Positions 56,624 through 64,000 of a stretch of 64,000 nt of DNA are shown piece after piece. The DNA is taken from NCBI RefSeq assembly GCF_004363955.1, contig NZ_SNZR01000011.1:1922001-1986000 (forward strand). Direction: 5' to 3'. The notes beneath the pieces are model-generated. The model searched no databases. It was not told the DNA's origin and worked only from the letters and a program-made list of their open reading frames with translations. This DNA comes from Enterovirga rhinocerotis (GTDB lineage Bacteria > Pseudomonadota > Alphaproteobacteria > Rhizobiales > Beijerinckiaceae). How positions within the stretch are numbered: position 1 is the first letter of the stretch; every line of letters starts with the position of its first letter. The translations under genes and the position numbers were made by a program.

Positions 56624-57454
56624 TTGAAATCCGTCACGCAACGCGCCCGCGATCTCCGCCGCCGCTTTCACGTCAAGCCGCATGCCGCGGTCGATCTCGA
56701 GGCGCTCGATCCCGCGGAGACTAGCCATGTGGGGGACAAGGAGACGGCGAAGGCGCAGACGGAGGAGGATGCCCTCGCGATCGACGCGCTGCAGGACCGG
56801 CTCTTCGCCGAGGGGCGGCGCGCGCTGCTCGTGATCCTCCAGGGCATGGACACGAGCGGGAAGGATGGGACGACACGGGCCGTGTTCGGCCGGACCGGCC
56901 CGCTCGGGGTCTCCGTCACCTCCTTCAAGAAGCCCAGCGAGGTCGAACTCTCTCACGACTTCCTGTGGCGGGTGCACAAGGCCTGCCCGCAACGCGGCAC
57001 GATCGGCATCTTCAATCGGTCGCAATACGAGGACGTCCTGATCGGACGCGTGCGCAAGCTCGCCTCGCGGGAGGTGATCGAACATCGCTACGAGCAGATC
57101 AACGCCTTCGAGGACATGATCTCCTCCTCGACCCACATCGTGAAGTTTATGCTCCACATCTCGAAGGACGAGCAGAAGGAACGCCTCCAGTCCCGCCTCG
57201 ACAATCCTGACAAGAACTGGAAATTCGATCCGTCCGACGTCGCCGAGCGCAAGCTTTGGGATGACTACCTGCGCGCCTACGAGACCATGCTGCAACGCTG
57301 CTCGACGGCAATCGCACCGTGGTACGTGATCCCCGCGGACAAGAAATGGGCGCGCAACGCCGCGGTCGCGACCATCGTGCGGGCGACGCTCGAGGAGATG
57401 GACCCTCAATATCCCAAGGTCGATTTCGATCCGGCCGCGATCACGATCGACTGA
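56624..57454 (+). CDS. ppk2: Polyphosphate kinase 2 family protein
   Basis: A 276-residue PPK2-type P-loop kinase. Walker A is LQGMDTSGKDGTTR and Walker B is IGIFNRSQYEDVLIGRV. The lid region is about residues 185-215. It transfers phosphate between polyphosphate and nucleotides; class (ADP, AMP or GDP preference) cannot be told by eye. The longest frame begins with TTG at 56624 (KSVTQRARDLRRRF), which gives the usual length. The Nudix hydrolase gene starts 6 bp downstream, so they are very likely co-transcribed. Confidence 0.93.
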   Translation: MKSVTQRARDLRRRFHVKPHAAVDLEALDPAETSHVGDKETAKAQTEEDALAIDALQDRLFAEGRRALLVILQGMDTSGKDGTTRAVFGRTGPLGVSVTSFKKPSEVELSHDFLWRVHKACPQRGTIGIFNRSQYEDVLIGRVRKLASREVIEHRYEQINAFEDMISSSTHIVKFMLHISKDEQKERLQSRLDNPDKNWKFDPSDVAERKLWDDYLRAYETMLQRCSTAIAPWYVIPADKKWARNAAVATIVRATLEEMDPQYPKVDFDPAAITID

Positions 57455-57460
57455 CCCGGC

Positions 57461-58030
57461 ATGGGCGGACCCACGATCGAGGCGGTCGAGACGCTGTACG
57501 AAGGCTGGGGCCGCTATCTCGGCGTCACCGTCCGGCGCCCCGACGGCGTCCGCTTGAAGCGCGAGGTCGAGGATCACGGCGGAGCCGCGGGCCTCCTCGC
57601 CTACGATCCCGAGCGCCGCACCGCACTCCTCGTCCTCCAGCTCCGGGTCGCGATGCTGCTCGCGGGCGGTCATCGCGACACGCTCGAGATCGTCGCCGGC
57701 CTGATCGAGGAGGACGAGACGCCCGAGGCCTGCATCCGGCGCGAGGCGATGGAGGAGGCCGGTCTCGCCGTGCGCGAGATCGAGCCGGTCGTCGTCATGC
57801 AGACCATGCCCGGCATCTCGACCGAGCGGATCCACCTCTATCTCGCCGCCTACACGCTGGCCGACCGGTCCGGCCCGGGCGGCGGCGTCGCGTCCGAGGC
57901 CGAGGACATCACCGTCGTCGAGCTCTCCCTCCGCGATCTCGCCGACATGGCCGATCGGGGCGATCTCCCCGACGCCAAGACCATGCTCCTGCTGCAGACG
58001 CTCCGGATCAGGCGGCCCGACCTGTTCTGA
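57461..58030 (+). CDS. Nudix hydrolase, ADP-ribose pyrophosphatase-like
   Basis: A 189-residue Nudix protein. The Nudix box is complete: it begins GLIEEDETPEACIR and continues REAMEEAGL, matching GX5EX7REUXEEXGU. The N-terminal half and the MPGISTERIHLYLAAY segment resemble the YffH/AdpP group that cleaves ADP-ribose or GDP-mannose. It is transcribed with the polyphosphate kinase gene (6-bp gap), suggesting linked nucleotide turnover. Confidence 0.9.
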   Translation: MGGPTIEAVETLYEGWGRYLGVTVRRPDGVRLKREVEDHGGAAGLLAYDPERRTALLVLQLRVAMLLAGGHRDTLEIVAGLIEEDETPEACIRREAMEEAGLAVREIEPVVVMQTMPGISTERIHLYLAAYTLADRSGPGGGVASEAEDITVVELSLRDLADMADRGDLPDAKTMLLLQTLRIRRPDLF

Positions 58031-58155
58031 CAGCTCCCCTTCGCGGCTCCCGCTCCCGGCCCTTTTCGACCGCACCGCGAGCCGGCGGACACTCACCACA
58101 ACCCAGGACAGAATTTTTATCTTGAAGCATCTTTCGATTGCATCACTATGTCGCG

Positions 58156-61587
<3,432 letters not shown>

Positions 61588-61672
61588 GCGTCGGCACGAC
61601 GGCCTCGCGCGGCGCGCTCCGCTGCGTCCAGCCGGTGAACGGACGGCGCCGGGGAGCCGTTCGGCCGACCCT

Positions 61673-63340
61673 CTACTGGCTCTCCAGCAGGCGGCGCGCG
61701 ATGACCTGGGCCTGGATCTCGGCCGCGCCCTCGAAGATCGAGAGAATGCGGGCGTCGCAGAGAAGGCGGCTCACCGGGTATTCGAGCGCGAATCCGTTGC
61801 CGCCATGGATCTGGACGGCGTTGTCGGCGGCCGACCAGGCGATGCGCGCGGCGAGCAGCTTCGCCATCCCCGCCTCGAGATCGCAGCGCGTGCCCTCGTC
61901 CTTGGCGCGGCCGGCGAAATAGGTGATCTGCCGTGCGATCGCGACCTCGACCGCCATCATCGCGATCTTGTCCGCGACGCGCGGGAACTGGGTCAGCGGC
62001 TTGCCGAATTGCTGGCGCTCCTCGGCATAGCGGAGCGCGACGTCGAGCGCGGATTGCGCCACGCCGGTCGCGCGCGCGGCCGTCTGGATGCGGGCGGATT
62101 CGAAGGTCTGCATGAGCTGCGTGAAGCCGCGGCCCTCGACCCCGCCGAGGAGGTTGTCGCCCCTCACGGCAAATCCGTCGAAGGACAGCTCGTATTCCTT
62201 CATGCCGCGATAACCGAGCACCTCGATCTCGCCGCCCGTCAGGCCTTCGACCGGGAAGGGATCGGCGTCGGTGCCGCGCGGCTTCTCGCCGATCAGCATG
62301 GAGAGGCCCTTGTAGCCTTTCTCCTCGGGGATGGTGCGGACGAGGATCGTCATGATGTCGGCCCGGACGGGATGGGTGATCCAGGTCTTGTTGCCGTGGA
62401 CCTTCCAGGTCTCACCCTCCTTCACCGCGCGGGTGCGCAGCGAGGCGAGGTCGGAGCCCGTATTCGGCTCGGTGAAGACCGCCGTCGGCAGGAGCTCGCC
62501 CGAGGCGATCTTGGGCAGGAAGCGGGCCTTCTGCTCGTCGGTGCCGCCGCCGAGGATCAGCTCGGCCGCGATCTCCGAGCGCGTGCCGAGCGAGCCGACG
62601 CCGATATAGGCGCGCGACAATTCCTCGGAGACGACGCACATCGAGACCTTCGACAGCCCCATCCCGCCGAATTCCTCGGGGATGGTCAGGCCGAAGACCC
62701 CGAGCTCGGCCATCTGCTCGACGACCGGCATCGGGATGTATTCGTTGCGCATGTGCCAGCCATGGGCATGCGGCTCGACCTCGCGCTCGGCGAAGCGGCG
62801 CATCTCGCCCCGGATGGCCTCCAGCGTCTCGTCGAGGCCGGTATCGGCGGGCGACGGCCCCTTCTCCCGAAGGATGGCGACGAGGCGGGCGCGGTTGCCG
62901 GTCGTGTTGCCGGTCTCGATCAGGCTCTCGACGGCATCGGTGCGGAAGCGCGCCGCCTCACGGGCGGGCAGGCCGAGATCGGCGAGCCGGGCCGTCTCGA
63001 GCTGGCTCATCGGGATGCCTGAGAACAGCTGTTCGAGATACTCGCCCATGCCGATCCGCACGAGCAGCGTCTCGGCTTCGCCCAGCCGTCCCTCGGCCGC
63101 GAGGCGTTCGGCATAGGCGGCGAGTTCGCGCAGCGCGATCGCGTAGGTCGCCGCCCAGGCGAGGGCGTGGGTCGCGTGCTGCTCGGCTTCGAGCTTCTGT
63201 CCCGAGACGCGCCCGTCCTCGACGAGGCGCGTGCGCACGCGCCGCGAGGCTTCCGCGACGAGGTCGGCGGCGGAGGCCGCACCCTCCCTGGCGAGCGTGA
63301 CGAGATCGGCGGCGGGCGCGGATGGGGACGAGGCGGACAT
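61673..63340 (-). CDS. mcd: (2S)-methylsuccinyl-CoA dehydrogenase
   Basis: A 555-residue flavin acyl-CoA dehydrogenase with an N-terminal extension of ~150 residues (RIGMGEYLEQLFSGIPMSQ). This extension separates Mcd of the ethylmalonyl-CoA pathway from ordinary ~380-residue acyl-CoA dehydrogenases. The catalytic core has VFGLTIPEEFGGMGLSK, TAVFTEPNTGSDLASLRTRA and ALQ/VQIHGGNGFALEYP-type sequence. It oxidises methylsuccinyl-CoA to mesaconyl-CoA during glyoxylate regeneration from acetyl-CoA. The start ATG at 63340 follows AAGGAAAACC. Other pathway genes (ccr, ecm) are outside the window. Confidence 0.92.
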   Translation of the reverse strand: MSASSPSAPAADLVTLAREGAASAADLVAEASRRVRTRLVEDGRVSGQKLEAEQHATHALAWAATYAIALRELAAYAERLAAEGRLGEAETLLVRIGMGEYLEQLFSGIPMSQLETARLADLGLPAREAARFRTDAVESLIETGNTTGNRARLVAILREKGPSPADTGLDETLEAIRGEMRRFAEREVEPHAHGWHMRNEYIPMPVVEQMAELGVFGLTIPEEFGGMGLSKVSMCVVSEELSRAYIGVGSLGTRSEIAAELILGGGTDEQKARFLPKIASGELLPTAVFTEPNTGSDLASLRTRAVKEGETWKVHGNKTWITHPVRADIMTILVRTIPEEKGYKGLSMLIGEKPRGTDADPFPVEGLTGGEIEVLGYRGMKEYELSFDGFAVRGDNLLGGVEGRGFTQLMQTFESARIQTAARATGVAQSALDVALRYAEERQQFGKPLTQFPRVADKIAMMAVEVAIARQITYFAGRAKDEGTRCDLEAGMAKLLAARIAWSAADNAVQIHGGNGFALEYPVSRLLCDARILSIFEGAAEIQAQVIARRLLESQ

Positions 63341-63378
63341 GGTTTTCCTTTTCCTCAAGGCTCCCGAAGCGTCAATCG

Positions 63379-64000
63379 TCAGGATCGCGTCGCGAGCGCC
63401 ACCCCGACCATCGCAACAGCCATGCCGAGCATCTGAACGGGGGCCAGCGTCTCGCCGAAGATCGCAAGGCTCATCAGGGCCGTGATCGGCGGCACGAGGA
63501 AAAGCCAGGCCGCGACACCGACCACCGCGCCGCGCCGGATCATCGTGAACAGCAGCATGACCGCGCCGATCGACAGCCCGAAGATGGACCAGACGAGCCC
63601 GATCCAGAAGGCGGGGGCCGGATCGACACGCATGGTCTCGGTCGCAAAAGCGAGCGGAAGGAGCGCGATCGCGGAGGCGCCGAACTGGATGGCCATGCCG
63701 GTGCGCATGTCCTGAGCCCCGCCGGCCCTCTTCTGCCAGATCGTGCCGAGCGTGATGGCGATCAGGCTCGCGACGCTCACGACGAGGGGAAGGACACCGT
63801 AGCCGCCGCCGACACCGATCTTGGGCAGGAGAACGAGGGCCACCCCGACGAAGCCGACGGCGACGCCGAGCCAGCGCCTCGGCGAGACGCGCTCGCCGAG
63901 GAGCGGCAGCGCGACCAAGGCCGTGAGGAGCGGCTGCGTCGCCGCGATCAGCGCCGAAACGCTGGTCGGGAGACCGTGCCTGACGGCCCAGAACACGCCG
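63379..64000 (-). CDS. EamA/DMT-family transporter, 5' truncated
   Basis: The C-terminal ~207 residues of a drug/metabolite transporter with about seven hydrophobic helices remaining of the usual ten. The internal repeat boundary contains ALPLLGERVSPRRWLGVAVG, matching the later SLAIFGETLAPVQMLGMAVA, the classic EamA domain ends. The 5' end lies beyond the window. Substrate unknown. Confidence 0.9.
   Translation of the reverse strand, partial: GVFWAVRHGLPTSVSALIAATQPLLTALVALPLLGERVSPRRWLGVAVGFVGVALVLLPKIGVGGGYGVLPLVVSVASLIAITLGTIWQKRAGGAQDMRTGMAIQFGASAIALLPLAFATETMRVDPAPAFWIGLVWSIFGLSIGAVMLLFTMIRRGAVVGVAAWLFLVPPITALMSLAIFGETLAPVQMLGMAVAMVGVALATRS

Overview
The window is GC-rich chromosomal DNA from an alphaproteobacterium, most likely order Hyphomicrobiales (Rhizobiales) and perhaps close to Methylobacteriaceae. 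The supporting genes are the argS-SPOR-nagZ-scpA-scpB run, usg, a BcsS-family protein, a fused malic enzyme/phosphotransacetylase, metZ, and a methylsuccinyl-CoA dehydrogenase of the ethylmalonyl-CoA pathway. The genus cannot be fixed from the sequence. No rRNA, CRISPR array, insertion sequence or intact prophage was seen. One tRNA (Val, GAC) is present.

Layout. 1-8.6 kb: truncated M3 peptidase, MFS permease, serine hydrolase, Ku, a class III nucleotide cyclase, a small protein and metZ. 8.6-13.9 kb: an accessory-looking stretch with a 29-residue peptide that has its own promoter, a ~100-bp tandem repeat, an unrecognised 622-residue membrane protein, a HlyU-family protein and several small secreted or membrane proteins. 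13.9-19.4 kb: a cation/proton antiporter and catabolic-type enzymes (HpaI-type aldolase, aldo/keto reductase, SDR, ring-cleaving dioxygenase). 19.4-25.5 kb: core cell-cycle and cell-wall genes argS, SPOR protein, nagZ, scpA and scpB. 25.5-34.7 kb: hydrolase, cupin, bcsS, usg, maeB, surface-polysaccharide-type transferases and an orphan NlpA/MetQ-type lipoprotein-family binding protein. 34.7-45.4 kb: AKR with divergent LysR, aspS, rnd, M17 aminopeptidase, TPR lipoprotein, DapA-family enzyme, orphan TAXI binding protein and a crotonase. 45.5-50.1 kb: small exported proteins including two predicted lysozyme-inhibitor types, a LysR/DJ-1 divergent pair and an RTX-repeat protein. 50.1-51.0 kb: a decayed small-ORF region abutting the 3' end of tRNA-Val, a typical integration site. 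51.1-54.3 kb: thiolase (pcaF-like), OYE and SDR. 54.4-58.0 kb: two atypical stand-alone receiver proteins, a membrane diguanylate cyclase, PPK2 and a Nudix hydrolase. 58.2-61.6 kb: a single-polypeptide MmeI-like (Type IIL) restriction-modification enzyme. 61.7-64 kb: mcd and a truncated EamA transporter.

Most of the window is ordinary chromosome. The parts most worth a second look are the MmeI-like enzyme, the 622-residue orphan membrane protein with the tandem repeat running into its 3' end, the promoter-equipped 29-residue peptide, the tRNA-Val-linked remnant, and the two receiver-like proteins with substituted catalytic residues. Functions come from reading motifs by eye; no database search was run.
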